This document shows, in pieces, positions 23,164 to 34,844 of a stretch of 64,000 bases of DNA (positions within the stretch are counted from its first letter, which is position 1; each line of letters begins with the position of its first letter). The DNA is from Synaphobranchus kaupii (lineage: Eukaryota; Chordata; Actinopteri; Anguilliformes; Synaphobranchidae): assembly GCA_029718625.1 (NCBI GenBank), contig CM056379.1, positions 53,465,579-53,529,578 on the forward strand, read 5' to 3'. The position numbers and the translations under genes are program-made. The notes beneath the pieces were generated by a model. It did no database searches, was not told where the DNA came from, and saw only the letters and a list, made by a program, of their open reading frames with translations.

Positions 23164-26100
23164 GTGAGTGTTACCCCTCTGCAACAATCCCCTAGTACCT
23201 GTTCTCTGTTATCTGCCTCCCTCCTTCTTGACGGTTTGGTCCAGGTGGTCTCGGTGCTAGTGGACTCCGGTGCCGAGGGGAACTTCATGGACGCGGATCT
23301 GGTTTCCCAGCTACACCTGCCCAGCATCCCCCTCCAGGAGCCCTTGGAAGCCCTTGCTATCACCGGTGCCCCACTAAGCCGTATCACCCATGTCACCCCC
23401 TCAGTGAGTCTCCTGTTATCCGGCAATCACGGGAAGAGATTGGTTTTTACATTATTAACTCCTCTCGAGCGCCTGTAGTGTTGGGGCACCCCTGGCTAGC
23501 CAAGCACAATCCCTGGGTTGACTGGGCGACTAACCTTATCTTGGAATGGAGCCCCTATCATCTGTCACACTGTCTCCGAGATGCTCAAGTTCCTGCTGCT
23601 CCACCCGATTCCCCTAAGAGGGAGGCTGTTGACCTGTCGACCGTGCCGCCCGTGTACCGGGACCTGAGGAAGGTGTTCAGCAAGTCCGCTGCCACCTCAC
23701 TGCCACCCCACCGCCCATACGACTACGCCATTGACCTCCTGCCGGGAATGTCACCCCCTAGAGTCCGCCTATTCTCCCTCTCTCGCCCCAAGACAGAGGC
23801 CATCAATAAATACATCCAGGAGTTGCTAGCTGCAGGCATCATTCGCTACTCTTCTTCTCCCGCCGGGGCGGGGTTCTTCTTTGAGGGAAAGAAGGACAGC
23901 GGGCTCCGCCCTTGCATCGATTGCCGGGGTCTCAACGCCATTACAGTAAAGAACCACTACCCTCTTCCTCTCATGTCTTCTGCCTATGAGTCACTACAGG
24001 AGGCGACCATCTTGGATCTTGGGTCACCAAACTGGATCTCCGTAATGCCTACCACTTGGTCCGAATCCGCGAGGGTGACGAATGGAAGACCGCGTTCAAC
24101 ACACCCACCGGCCACTACGAATACCTGGTGATGCCGTTCCGGCTGACTAACTCTCCAGCTGTCTTCCAGGCCCTGGTCAATGACGTCCTCCCATGTTCGG
24201 TCAGTTTGTATAAATTTACCTGGATGACATCCTGATCTTCTCCTGTTCCAGTACTGAACACACTCACCATGTCCACCGTGTGCTCCAATGACTCCTAGAG
24301 AACCGGCTATTCATCGAAACAGAGAAATGCAAGTTTTATCGGGAGACTGTATCTTTTCTGGGGTTTGTTGTTTCCACAGATGATATCCAGATGGACCAAC
24401 AGAAGGTCCGGGCGGTGGTGGAGTGGCCCAGGCCCGAGTCCCGACGTGAGCTGGAGCGCTTCCTGGGTTTTGCTAATTTCTACTGCCGCTTCATTCGAAA
24501 CTACGGCTCTGTGGCTGCCCCCCTCACCTCTCTGACGTCCTCGGCTAAGAGGTTCGCCTGGACCCCCAAGGCCGACAATGCCTTCCAAGACCTGAAGGGA
24601 CGTTTCACCTCACCAGCCGTCCTGATCCAGCCTGATCCCTCTCGGCAGTTTGGGGTGGAGGTGGACGCCTCGGATATGGGGGTAGGTGTGGTCCTCTCGC
24701 AAGTCTCTCCTGCTGACGGCAAACTACACCCCTGCATCTTCTTTTCACACCACCTGAGTCCCACCAAACGGAACTACGACATCAGGGACCGAGAGCTGTT
24801 GGCAGTCAAGTGGGCTTTGGAGGAGTGGACGGACTACAAGAACCTGGAGTATCTGCCTTCCGCCAAGCGCCTTAATCCCCGCCAAGCACACTGGTCACTA
24901 TTCTTTGCACGGTTCAACTTCGTCCTCTCCTACCGGCTCGGTTCCAAGAATGGTAAATCTGATGCTCTGTCCAGGCAGACGGGGCCTCTGAAGAACCTGC
25001 TCAGAAGAACACTATCCTGTCCCCTCACTGCTGGGTGGCAACGGCGCTGTGGGACATTGAGGCGGGGAGGTCCACTCGACTCGGCGGGTAGGTCCCACTC
25101 CCAGTACCTGTGCTGATAACCTGCTGTTTGTGCTTCAGTCTGTCTGCTCGCAGGTCCTGCAATGGGGGCACTCCTCCCGAATAGCTTGTCACCCGGGAGC
25201 CCGGCGCACTAAGGCCCTCATCAACCAGCGCTTCTGGTGGCTGTCCATGGATGAGGATATCCACAGTTTCATCTCCTCCTGCTCGGTTTGTGCCCAGAAC
25301 AAAATCTCCATTGCCCCTCCCGCTGGTCTGCTATGCCCCCTACCGGTCCCTAGAAGAGCTTAGTCACACATCGCCCTGGACTTTGTCACTGGTCTGCCCC
25401 CATCTGACGGTAACACCACTATTCTTCTCACTGTAGTTGACCGGTTCTCCAAGGCAGTCCACCTCCTAGCCTTGCCCAAGTTGCCCTCAACCATGGAGAT
25501 GGCCGAACCTTTAATCCAGCATGTCTTTAGGCTTCACAGGCTACCTATTGATGTGGTGTCGGATAGGGGGCCCCAATTTACCTCTCACTTTTGGAAGGCT
25601 TTCTGCAAGTTGTTGGGTGCATCTGTTAGTCTTTCCTCAGGTTTCCACCCCCAGTCCAATGGTCAGACCGAGTGGGCCAACCAACAGCTGGAGACCGTCC
25701 TGCAGTGCCTCACCTCCCGTGATCAGGGGACCTGAAGTCGCCAATTGCCCTGGGTCAAGTACCCCATCAACTCCCTGCCGTCCGCCTCCACCGGACTGTC
25801 CCCATTCCAGTGCTGCTTGGGATACCAGCCCCGGCTGAGAGGTGGGGGTACCCTCGGCGGTGGCATTTGTCCAGCATTGCCACAGGACCTGGAGGTGCAC
25901 CCATTCTGCGCTGCTGCGCGCTTCACACCGGACTAAGCGGGCAGCGGACCGTTGTTGCTCTCGAGCCCCACAGTACCTCCAAGGACAGTGGGTCTGCCCA
26001 GGTCGGGACCTCCCCCTCAGAGTTGAATCCCGCCAGCTGGCTCCACGCTTCATCGGCCCCTTCCCCATCGCCAAAGTGATTAACCTGGCTGCAGTTAAAC

Positions 26101-26186
26101 TCCAGCTTCCGCACACCCTCCACCGCATTCACCCCACCTTGCACGTCTCCAGAAACAAGCCTGTTGTACGCAGTTCCTTGAAATAA
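23164..26186 (+). pseudogene. Ty3/gypsy pol (protease, RT, RNase H, integrase), frameshifted
   Basis: Pol region in the order expected for Ty3/gypsy: protease ([11 protein letters not shown], active-site DSG near 23272), reverse transcriptase (from about 23478; [21 protein letters not shown]; then in another frame [10 protein letters not shown] and [13 protein letters not shown]; the YLDD catalytic box at 24217-24228), RNase H (24391-25116; [27 protein letters not shown]), zinc-binding and catalytic integrase (25130-26186; [43 protein letters not shown]). The DDE residues of integrase can be seen, although the usual TERANQ reads TEWANQ. There are at least four frame changes or stops, and a small deletion after WTDYKNL in RNase H. 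The frame ends shortly after LHVSRNKPVV where a LINE takes over, so no C-terminal chromodomain is seen. Integrase last in pol places it with the Ty3/gypsy order rather than copia. Confidence 0.9.
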
Positions 26187-27282
26187 GTATCCCACAGGGG
26201 TCTATTCTGGGTACACTTTTATTTACATTATATATAAATAATATTATATCCTCGTCTCCGAATTGTGACGTACATTTTTATGCAGATGATACAATCTTGT
26301 ATGCCACCGGCTCCACTCTTGAACTGGCCACTACAAATCTGCAGTCTGTTTTTGATGCTTTTCAGGTGTCTCTTATTAACCACAAGCTTATCTTAAACTC
26401 CGATAAAACAAAGTGTGTTTTATTTTCAAGGTCTTGTGTGAGCAATACTCCTAATATTAGTATTCGTACACTTCAGGGTTCTCAAATTGAAATTGTAGAC
26501 TCTTATAAATATTTAGGAATTTGGTTAGATAATAGGCTCTCTTTTCACACCCATGTGGAACACCTTTCTAAAAAGTTGAAAGTAAAAATTGGTTTCTTGT
26601 ATAGAAACAAATAGTGCTTTTCTACTGCCAGTCGGAAGACCATTGTACAATCAACAACTATGTCTGTATTTGATTATGGTGACATTCTGTACATGCATGC
26701 CTCTTCTTCCACCTTAATACCGCTTGATGCTGTGTATCATAGCACACTGCGTTTTATCACTGGAGGTAAATTTCTCAATCACCATTAATACTTTATATGA
26801 AAAAGTGGGATGGCCTTCTTTAACTAAGAGAAGGGACATGCATTGCATTTTATTTATCTATAAGGCTCTGCTTATGAAACTTCCCTATTATCTCTGCTCT
26901 TTAATTGCCTTTAAATACAGCACATATGCTACTAGGTCACAGAATTACTTAGCTTTAGATACACCACATGTTAAAACTGAGCTCAGCAAAACTGGTTTTA
27001 ATTATTATGCCCCGTACATATGGAATGAACTAGAGAAGACCTTGAGATTAGAACACTTCATTCCGTTAGAGGATTTTAAAGTTTCGATTGCTGATGTTGC
27101 CTGTGCTTGTTGCTTTTGATTTATATGGTTGTTAATGTTTTGACTGAATTTTAATTTTGAACTGTACTTGTTTGTCAAATGTGTTTGTATGTGTCTGTTG
27201 TAACCAGGTCACTCTTGAAAAAGAGATCCTGGATCTCAATGAGATTTACCTGGTAAAATAAAGGACAAATAAAAAATAAAAA
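26180..27282 (+). mobile_element. 5'-truncated CR1/L2-like LINE nested in the gypsy element
   Basis: The 3' third of a non-LTR retrotransposon. From about 26187 the plus strand reads SIPQGSILGTLLF, YINNI and HFYADDTILYA, the conserved core of a LINE reverse transcriptase with the catalytic ADD. The frame goes on to 26614 (KTKCVLFSR, YKYLGIWLDNRLSF, typical post-catalytic block), then meets a TAG. After one or two frameshifts it continues to 27119 (RRDMHCILFIYKALL, YYAPYIWNELEKTLRLE). The 3' end has a short stem (GAGATCCTGGATCTC) and ends TTTACCTGGTAAAATAAAGG plus an A-rich tail, as in fish L2/Rex1-like LINEs. It replaces the missing gypsy segment, so its arrival was accompanied by a deletion. 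Confidence 0.85.
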
Positions 27283-27475
27283 AGTTTACGACTTTTTGCC
27301 TGTTTCATGTTTTCGCTCTTTTGGATTGTGATTTTGTACTTTTGCCGTGTCTTCCTGGTTTGACCCCTGCCTGCACTCTGATTATGACTTCGCCAGTTCC
27401 CCTGGTTTTTGACTTCAATAAACTTTGGTTTATTTTATGTGCTGTCTGCACCTGGGTCCCTACTGTACCTTGACA
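27283..27475 (+). repeat. 3' LTR remnant of the gypsy element
   Basis: This is the last 193 bp of the LTR, matching 21980-22149 from GTTTACRAC through CTTCAATAAACTT to the TGACA end. The first about 300 bp of the LTR are missing and the LINE tail directly abuts. The target duplication CTGCG follows at 27476-27480. Confidence 0.9.
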
Positions 27476-27480
27476 CTGCG

Positions 27481-30400
27481 ACTTTCCTTTTGATGCATTG
27501 TTAAATGTGTTCATGCATATGTATACCTGGATTCAAAGCGCAATTTCTGTTTATTTAACTATGGAGTTGGTAGTTGCCACAGCAATTTTGGTCGCAGTGC
27601 TTCAGCCTACATTTTAAATGAGAAGACTGAGCTGTGGTTGCAGACCCGGTGGCAGAATTATTGGGAAGGACGGGCCTCAAATATTTTTAGGGCGGGCACA
27701 TATTGATATTATATTTTCAAGCAAAATACCAGCTCATCTACACGGGATAATTGTGTTTTCACAAACCACAGCCAGTAGTATAGCCTACACATTCATGTCT
27801 AAGGATGTCTTAAACACAATGAAACACAGCTCTCCATAAACATATAGCATCCCCAAATAGTCTACTTTCCTCCAATCCAAATCAGTGGACTAAGGCTGGG
27901 TGTTTGTCATGGAAGTCGTAGGTGTCAGGATTCCTCTAATTTTCCTTTTTTTGCAGTTACGTGACTTTCCCCATTTTTGCCATTACAATTTCCTCCATTT
28001 TAGTGCTTTTGGTGATTTTTCCGTAGCCTAGCCTGTTATTTATATAGGCTAGGCTTCCGCATTTTAACCATATTGCCAAATGCTGGGCAAAACAAAGTGC
28101 GACAATGGGGGAGACCAATTACAGTTACAACACTTTTTCCTTTTTGCATGATAACACAAAAAGTACTAACGGTAAACACCTGAGTTTTCTACATAGGCTT
28201 CTTACATCTGTCACCCAAACAGTTTTGAGTAAGAAATGGATGTAAATAGTTTATATATTCTACAATTAGTGTGTAAAGACAAGAAATACATTTGTTACAA
28301 TTGTCAGGGACCGTTGTAACCGTGACATGGGACAGTTGTAACACCCATTTAAAGCTCTCAACTATACGTGCCTAATCAAAATATCATTACTTTATCCTCC
28401 ACAACAATTTTCCTATATTTGCTATTTAATTTCAATTCAGCTTGCTATGAAATATTGTTCTATTGCAAATGTATCAATCTGATGTAAACATACACCTTAC
28501 GCAAATTTTCAGGCTGTAAAATATTTATTAACATGTTTTTTTTTCTTCAAACACTGGAATAAAACAGTCTCAGCACTTGCTGGACCAGAGAACGTGATTT
28601 TGGGCTGTTGGTGTTTTCCGACCAGGAGTACAGTTGTAACACAGTGTTAGATCTGTACTCAACTGACCACCTTGCACATTTGTCTTGATTTCACAAAAAG
28701 CTAGCATCCTGACACATCAGTAAAGATGCCATTTTTAGCTGCGACCAGCAACTAGTATAAGTCATAAGTCGACCAGCAACTAGTATAAGTCATCCTGATG
28801 TGTAAGGATGCTAAAAAAAATTTTTTTTTTTAGCATCCTGACACATCAGTAAAGATACCATTTTTAGCTGCGACCAGCAACTACTATAAGTCAATCTGTG
28901 GTCAGTTTGTTTGTCCGAATTATTTCTGCTGCTTTGTAGCGCACTTGTACTTCATAGTAGCTCCTTTCCCCGTTAAGTAACCTTGTCAGTGACAACAGGC
29001 GCTCCATCAAAGACTCAAATATCACATTGTATCAATACAAATTTTAAAGGAGTAAAAACGGACACACGATAACCCTGTTTTATAATTTTAGTAATGCAAT
29101 TTGAGCATGCAACTTTCCGATAAGTTAAAGGCAAAAAAGCATGCTCATTCTTTCTGTGATTGACCGAATTAAGCCATTAAATGCACTAGCCAATAACAGC
29201 CTGTGCATCCCTTCTTCTAATAAGGTTGAATGAGCTTCTGTATCAAAATATGAGTAGTAAGTTGTTATCTTCTATAGAGGGAGTTATTTGTACAGAGGAT
29301 CAGAGTACATCTTGGATCAGAGCTGAGACTGCACATGCAGACTGTGAGAGTGTTGCTGTTTTAGCTCATCTGTTTTGACAGAAAGATGAAGGGTTTGATT
29401 TGTTGTGCTTTCAAAACACAATAATTGGTTGTGGCTGAGGACAGTTGTCATTGAGAGGTCCAACCGTTAAAGTATTTACCGATGACAGGCAGGCTTGCTG
29501 CACCATCTCTTTTAATGGGTTTATCAAACAACTCCTATAGTAATTCATCTTATCATAGCCATGATGTAAGCATTAATTTAACTGTATAACAAACTTAACT
29601 CTTTATTTGACAGGTGCACTTAGTGAGAGTGTAGGCTACATTTACACTTCGTGATACATCAGTGTCTTTTATCGAGTGTACCCAGAACAATATACTATTT
29701 TTGTGTTGTGTCTCTGGCATAATCAGGCTTGCATTAATTTGGTGCTGCATAGTATTCCTGTGGCAAAGAGCCGAAGGTATTCATCCAGCACAGTGTCCTG
29801 TCCAAGAAAAAGACCTTGCAGCCTTTTGTGTGTAAGGGAGAGAGTGAGGGTGATTCATTCTTGTGAGGACAATGAAGCATTCATGTTAATTTTTTTTAAC
29901 TAGGCTGTGTTACTTGTTTCAACACGGAAATTATTTAAATTTGGCCACAGTCATTAAAGGCATAAGTCTTACATTTTCATTCACCTTGTTTGCTTATTCG
30001 TGCTTTTGTGACTTCAACGATAGACTACTGAAAGGCTTTTTTATCCAGGTTTCCAATATATATATATTCCCCTCCCCCCGTTCAAGTGATCCACAATGTG
30101 AAGGCAAAGACCCTGACTAAGACCAAGAGATATGACTATATTTATATGTATCTCCCAAACAGCACCCTGTAATCTCACTGTGGCAAAAAATGTCAGTGGT
30201 TAAAATTGTCAGCAAAGATTTTCAGGGCACTGGAAGCTTTGGAATACCCTTCTCCAGATCATGTGGAAAGCAGAAACAGTTTTATTCTTTAAGTCATCAC
30301 TCAAAAGTTAGGTTTTTAACCTTTGAATAACATTTTCCTGTAATCCACAAAGTGATCTTAAAAATAAGTCAGTCTGCCAGGATCTGATTCACCAAATCAT

Positions 30401-32356
30401 TCTGAAAAATGATTCAGTCAGCTGTTATGGGACCTGATTCATCAAGGCATTCTTTAAAAAATAGTTAGAGTTGGCTGTTATGCAACCGCTCCCCCCACAT
30501 TTAAACAGAATATTTTAAAATGGTTACCCTAAGACAATATAAGATCATCGGACTTCACCCCATGCTCCAGGACTCTCCTGTGCCTATGACCTGGATGTCC
30601 TACTTCCACCCTACCCCTGTACTAAGGCTACTGAGGAATGTACTTCAGATGCCCCCTAAGAGCATACTGTGTTCTGAAATATCATCAGATCATTGAATGG
30701 ACTGCTTATTCATAGCCTTCATACGCATAATTTTTAGCTGGCTGTAATAGGACATGCACACTTAACAGGTCTGACTTTTTTCTCCAATATGCATGTGTTT
30801 ATTGAACCCACCACTTTCCAGGAGTTCATCTTGATTGCCTTTTATTATTTCAGGGAATCATTTAACAGTTTCTCTCAAAATGGCTCAATTGGGGGGTTTT
30901 TTCAACTGTTTTTTTGTTTTTCTGTCATCCTGCATGACATCATGTAAGCCCTGCTCGTAAATGGCACAATACAAAATCAAGATTAATTGATTGATTAATC
31001 GTAGGAGTATAAGCACAAACCTCCACTAATGAATACATTGAAATGACAGATTTTAATGTAGATTTAATTGATTTCATTCGGATAAGTATTGATCAATTAT
31101 AATTGAATATTCTCTGAATATATAGTGAAAGTCACCACAGCATTATTGATGTCAATAAGACATTAGTTCTTCTGTGGCTACTTTATTTTTTAATTGGGTC
31201 TTGGAGCAGCAGTCATGAAGGCTTGATTAAGAAAGGTCCCGACAGAAAGCCTGAGAATGATGAATGCCTTGCCTTATAGCAGAAGACAACACAATGCTTT
31301 ACAATCTTCATCCATGGCAGATTACAAAATTGAGTTCAATTTCAACAAACCTGTCCTGTTTGAAGGCAGTCTTCTTCATTCATAAGCATCATCACCTTGA
31401 ATTTGAGCCCTTATATTTCGCACCTCTGCCACAAAATTCATGGGAAACTCATAAGCTTCTAGAAGTAGGATACCATGGAGAAGACTGCAATTTGTCCCGA
31501 TTGACTTCATTTGTATATTTTGCTTTAACTTTTGTTAGTCTTACATTAGCTGCTTGCAGTAAAATGGGAATCAACCAAGACAGAACTGTAATTTAACTAA
31601 GGATGAAAGCTCCTCAGGAAGTAATATGTGGCCAGTAGTACTCAAACATAAACATGAAAATAAAAGCCATTTTGCTCAGGAATACTACTTGAAATTAATC
31701 ACAGAAAAACAGACTTTCTTTTATTTTTCATACATATGATAGTTTCTTATTTATTCCGATAGTTTTTCCTCACACTCCATGTTGATCAACACCAGTCAAA
31801 ACCAAAATAATGAAATGGAGCAAAAAAACTTTTCAGTGGTCCCTCTGGCTGTCCAATCACACTGCACGAAAAAGTATGATGGTCCACTGCATAACACAAT
31901 TGTAGACGCGCAACATTGAGACACTCTTTTCAGTTGAATATATGTCATTTTTGTGACAAGACACTTGTGTGGGTAAGTGTAAAATATGTTTTACTGATTG
32001 CATTGTGGAGAAAAAAAGCAGTGTGAGGTTGACTTATATTAAGGTTGACACGTACTAATAATTCTGATATCGCAGCCCTTTGCAATGTGTTTATCATGGA
32101 AATTCACATCGCATGATGAAAAAAATAAATAAATATCATGCAGCTCTATTGGCATATGCACTGTGATCAATTGATGGATGGATTGATGCTGCCTCAGTCT
32201 TAGTCAACGATAAGTTAGTGCCGTTAGCTGTTGTTTGCCATGGGTTTCTTGGCATCAAACAAAGGTGCAAATCAGGGTTTTTGAATCTGTTTCCCATGCT
32301 GTAGCTAAGACACATCAGTTTTTTGACATTTCGAAAATTGCAATGTTTTTTATATA
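27481..32356. other. intergenic sequence without recognised gene
   Basis: Apart from the 28702-28893 repeat it holds a small diverged duplication at 30375-30488 (CTGATTCACCAAATCATTCT / CTGATTCATCAAGGCATTCT). Open frames, the longest 110 codons at 31264, show no recognisable protein. Confidence 0.6.
28702..28893. repeat. direct repeat with internal palindrome
   Basis: TAGCATCCTGACACATCAG...GCGACCAGCAACTA is present at 28702-28773 and again at 28831-28893, with a partial third GACCAGCAACTAGTATAAGTCA at 28770-28792. Between them, 28795-28849 is an inverted repeat of about 27 bp per arm (CTGATGTGTAAGGATGCT, A-run, T-run, AGCATCCTGACACATCAG) with one mismatch. Confidence 0.8.
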
Positions 32357-33039
32357 GTTCCAAAAAATTTGGGACAGTATGTAAAATGCACAGAAAAACA
32401 GAAAGCAGTGATTTGTAAATTCTCTTTTACATATATTTAATTGAAAACAATACAAAGAAAAGATATTTAATGTTTTACCTTATCAACTTTATTGATTTTT
32501 GTAAATATACACTATTTCCGAATTTGATGCCTGAAACACGTTCCAAAAAAGTTGGGACAGGGCCAAAAAAAAAACTGGGAAGTTAAAAAAACACCTGTTT
32601 GGAACGTTCCACAGGTAAACAGGTGATGCTATCATGACTGGGTATAAAAGGACATCAAAAGATATTTTATTTTCAGCGATACTATAACCTCTCTGCATTT
32701 GAATGGATCTCTATGGGAATTGGGGGGTGGGACTAGATTAAGCTGTAAATTACACGGGAATAGTATGGAATCCATAGTTGGCTGAGTTGCTGTAAGTAAT
32801 TAAGGGTCTGAGGTATCAAACGAGCCTCAAACCATCACTCTGCTGCCAGATATGCAGTAGATATGGATGGATCACTTGGATGGTTGTTTCTCCTGGCTTA
32901 TTTTTCCATAGAGTTCAATAGGAAAATGAGTCAGGAGAAACAACCCTTAAAGTGATCCATCCATATCTACTGCATATCTGGCAGCAGAGTGATGGTTTGA
33001 GGCTCATTTGATACCTCAGACACTTGATGACTTACAGCC
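32357..33039. mobile_element. Tc1 end fused to foldback module (copy A)
   Basis: The left about 330 bp are one end of the same Tc1 family as 15010-16356 (TTCCAAAAAATTTGGGACAGT, inner repeat GTTCCAAAAAAGTTGGGACAGGG near 32541, then ACAGGTGATGCTATCATGACTGGGTATAAAAGG). At 32690 the palindromic module begins (CTCTGCATTTGAATGGATC), and its inner arms 32803-32906 and 32930-33039 pair over about 100 bp (TGGCAGCAGAGTGATGGTTTGAGG and its complement). The outer right arm is missing after CTTACAGCC. No matching second Tc1 end is present, so this copy is truncated. Confidence 0.8.
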
Positions 33040-33050
33040 TAGGTTAAACG

Positions 33051-33147
33051 TTAAGGGAGAATTCCATCGAAAAATTACGTTTGATTTGTAGAAAAGTAAC
33101 TCTCTTCCTGATTAAAATGAAAATGGAAAATGGAATTCCCCTTTAAT
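33051..33147. repeat. small hairpin MITE
   Basis: About 90 bp with inverted ends TTAAGGGAGAATTCCATCG and, in complement at the right, TTAAAGGGGAATTCCATTT, bounded by TTAA-like tetranucleotides. It lies directly after foldback copy A and may have supplied its break point. Confidence 0.5.
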
Positions 33148-33186
33148 ATGTTATTTTCAAAAGATAATTCCGACTTGCCTCTGATG

Positions 33187-33715
33187 ATAGAATAGAATAG
33201 AATAGAATAACTTTTATTTTCCCATTAGGGAACTTCAGTTGTAGCCCCAGCAACAACAAAACAGACATAGACAGTGGGGCAGACCCACAACACACAAACA
33301 AACATATCAAATAAAGACATTCAATAGAATCATTGCATTATTCAAACTAATTAAGTGAATTAAAGTGGAATACAGCCATGATTAAAAATAGCCCCCACTG
33401 TCCCGAGATGTCCAGTGTCATTAAACAGTCCAAATAGATTCCAGTATTTTACAAGTGATACAAGTTAAATTGACAGGCCTATAGTTTCCTGGATCAGTCT
33501 GGTATTATATCACCTTGTTTCCAGTCGTCTGGTATTTCTCCATTTTATAAAGACTGTCTAAAAATACCTGCCAGTGGTTTATAGATGATCCCACCTAACT
33601 CTTTGAATACCCTTGGGTATATGCCATCAGGGCCTGCTGCCTTATTTGTCTTTAGTTTATGTAATTTATCTAGTACTTCTCTATCCCCTATCTCAATATC
33701 TGCTAAGACATTCTG
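33187..33715 (-). mobile_element. CR1-like LINE: RT fragment joined to 3' end
   Basis: On the minus strand 33715-33431 reads ...REVLDKLHKLKTNKAAGPDGIYPRVFKELGG and EIPDDWKQGDIIP, the start of a CR1/Rex1-type reverse transcriptase, with several stops. It breaks off after CKILESI. The sequence then passes directly to the LINE 3' end (33430-33187), which finishes in a TTCTA microsatellite tail (TAGAATAGAATAGAA on the plus strand). The same 3' end occurs at 1314-1640. Most of the RT is deleted. Confidence 0.75.
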
Positions 33716-34844
33716 AGTACTGAATATTCACAAAGCACTGGCTAGCTGAAACACCAATCAGAGCACTCCTGTGCATAGCAATTGTTGTAACCACCACGGA
33801 CTCCGTAAAGCTTCCGTTTTGAAATCATTACTTTCTCATTTCTGTGAGGATTGTAGCCTAACTAAAACGAAGAGTTGTAGCTCTGTAGGCTATATCAAAA
33901 TTAAATAAAAATGGTTAAATGGTGTGCACGGGGAGCAAAGGTTAGCAAATCAATTGCCCATGTCACATAGGTTAGGTAAAGAATAATTATAAAAATGATG
34001 TTCAATTAAATTGTTTGGTAACGTTAGCTAGTTAGGTTACTTACCCAGCTGTGCATGGTAGGCCACGAACAGTTCTGCCATGTTATGGCAGTGCTGCTCA
34101 CTTCCACTGACAACAGGTTAAGCTTCTCTTGTTTACGCTGAGAGCGATAGCTGACATTATGCACTAATATTTTCCTTATAATAGGCTACGTTATATCATA
34201 GCCATTAACGTTAATGAAGACGTTTTTCCAGTTACATTTACATTTTAACTTCAAGTAGCCTACGGATTGTGTCCAGATTCTTATCTGTGAAAACCGCTTC
34301 AAATAGCCTTCATGATTTTTGACTCAATGAATGAAAACTATGGCGCAGAAGAATGAAAACGGTGTAACGTTTTTAGAAAAGTAACATTAAACTGTGAGTG
34401 TACAGAGGGACGTCTTAGCAAAGAATTAGACTAAAGATGACAATACAACTTATTTGATTTGATTAACCGTTACCTGGAAGCATTCATGAGTTATGTGCAG
34501 TGTCAACATACAGTAAGCATTGGTTGAATATGCTTAGTTTAGCTTCCTTTAGGCTACTTAGGAAAATAAAGCTGATTTTTCCCCTGACATGACCATGAAC
34601 TGAATGAAATGTAATACACTGTAACGTAGCCTACCCGAGATTCGCTTGATTAGCAAGGGGGTAATCTGTGTTCAATATCATAAAGTAGGCTACATACAAA
34701 TGCAGGTTCATAGCTATAACTGACCCGGGTTTGCGAGGAAAACTTGCTTTTCAAAGCGAAAGCTTGACGGAATTAGCAAAAGTAACTAAGGATAGCTGGA
34801 CTTTGTTGGGGCTTGACAAAGAGGCATATTACAATATTTAGCCT
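33716..34844. other. unidentified 1.1-kb segment splitting a LINE
   Basis: This segment lies between the endonuclease/linker part and the RT part of one minus-strand LINE. It matches neither and shows no clear inverted ends or target duplication. It contains ACGTTA-rich unique-looking sequence (34010-34240) and no convincing open frame. It may be an inserted element of unknown type, or the LINE may consist of two separate fragments that happen to be in order. Confidence 0.5.

Larger units (their letters stand above)
21679..27475 (+). mobile_element. Ty3/gypsy LTR retrotransposon, complete outline, internally damaged
   Basis: The element is bounded by a 5' LTR beginning TGTCAG and a 3' LTR remnant ending TTGACA, and is flanked by an exact 5-bp target duplication CTGCG (21674-21678 and 27476-27480). 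Inside are gag and pol in the standard order, all on the plus strand. The 3' end of pol and roughly the first 300 bp of the 3' LTR are absent; in their place is a 5'-truncated LINE (about 26180-27280). I could not assign a tRNA primer-binding site after the 5' LTR with confidence: the sequence there is GTACGAACTCGCCAAGATG. The flanks (..CAGATTTACTAA.. on the left) look like an older repeat into which this element jumped. Confidence 0.9.

Noticed and set aside
28702..28893. CRISPR-like repeat spacing
   Set aside because: Only two and a half repeat units, vertebrate context and a palindrome between them; no array.
31264..31596. 110-codon plus-strand frame
   Set aside because: No domain or conserved motif recognised and no neighbouring exon.
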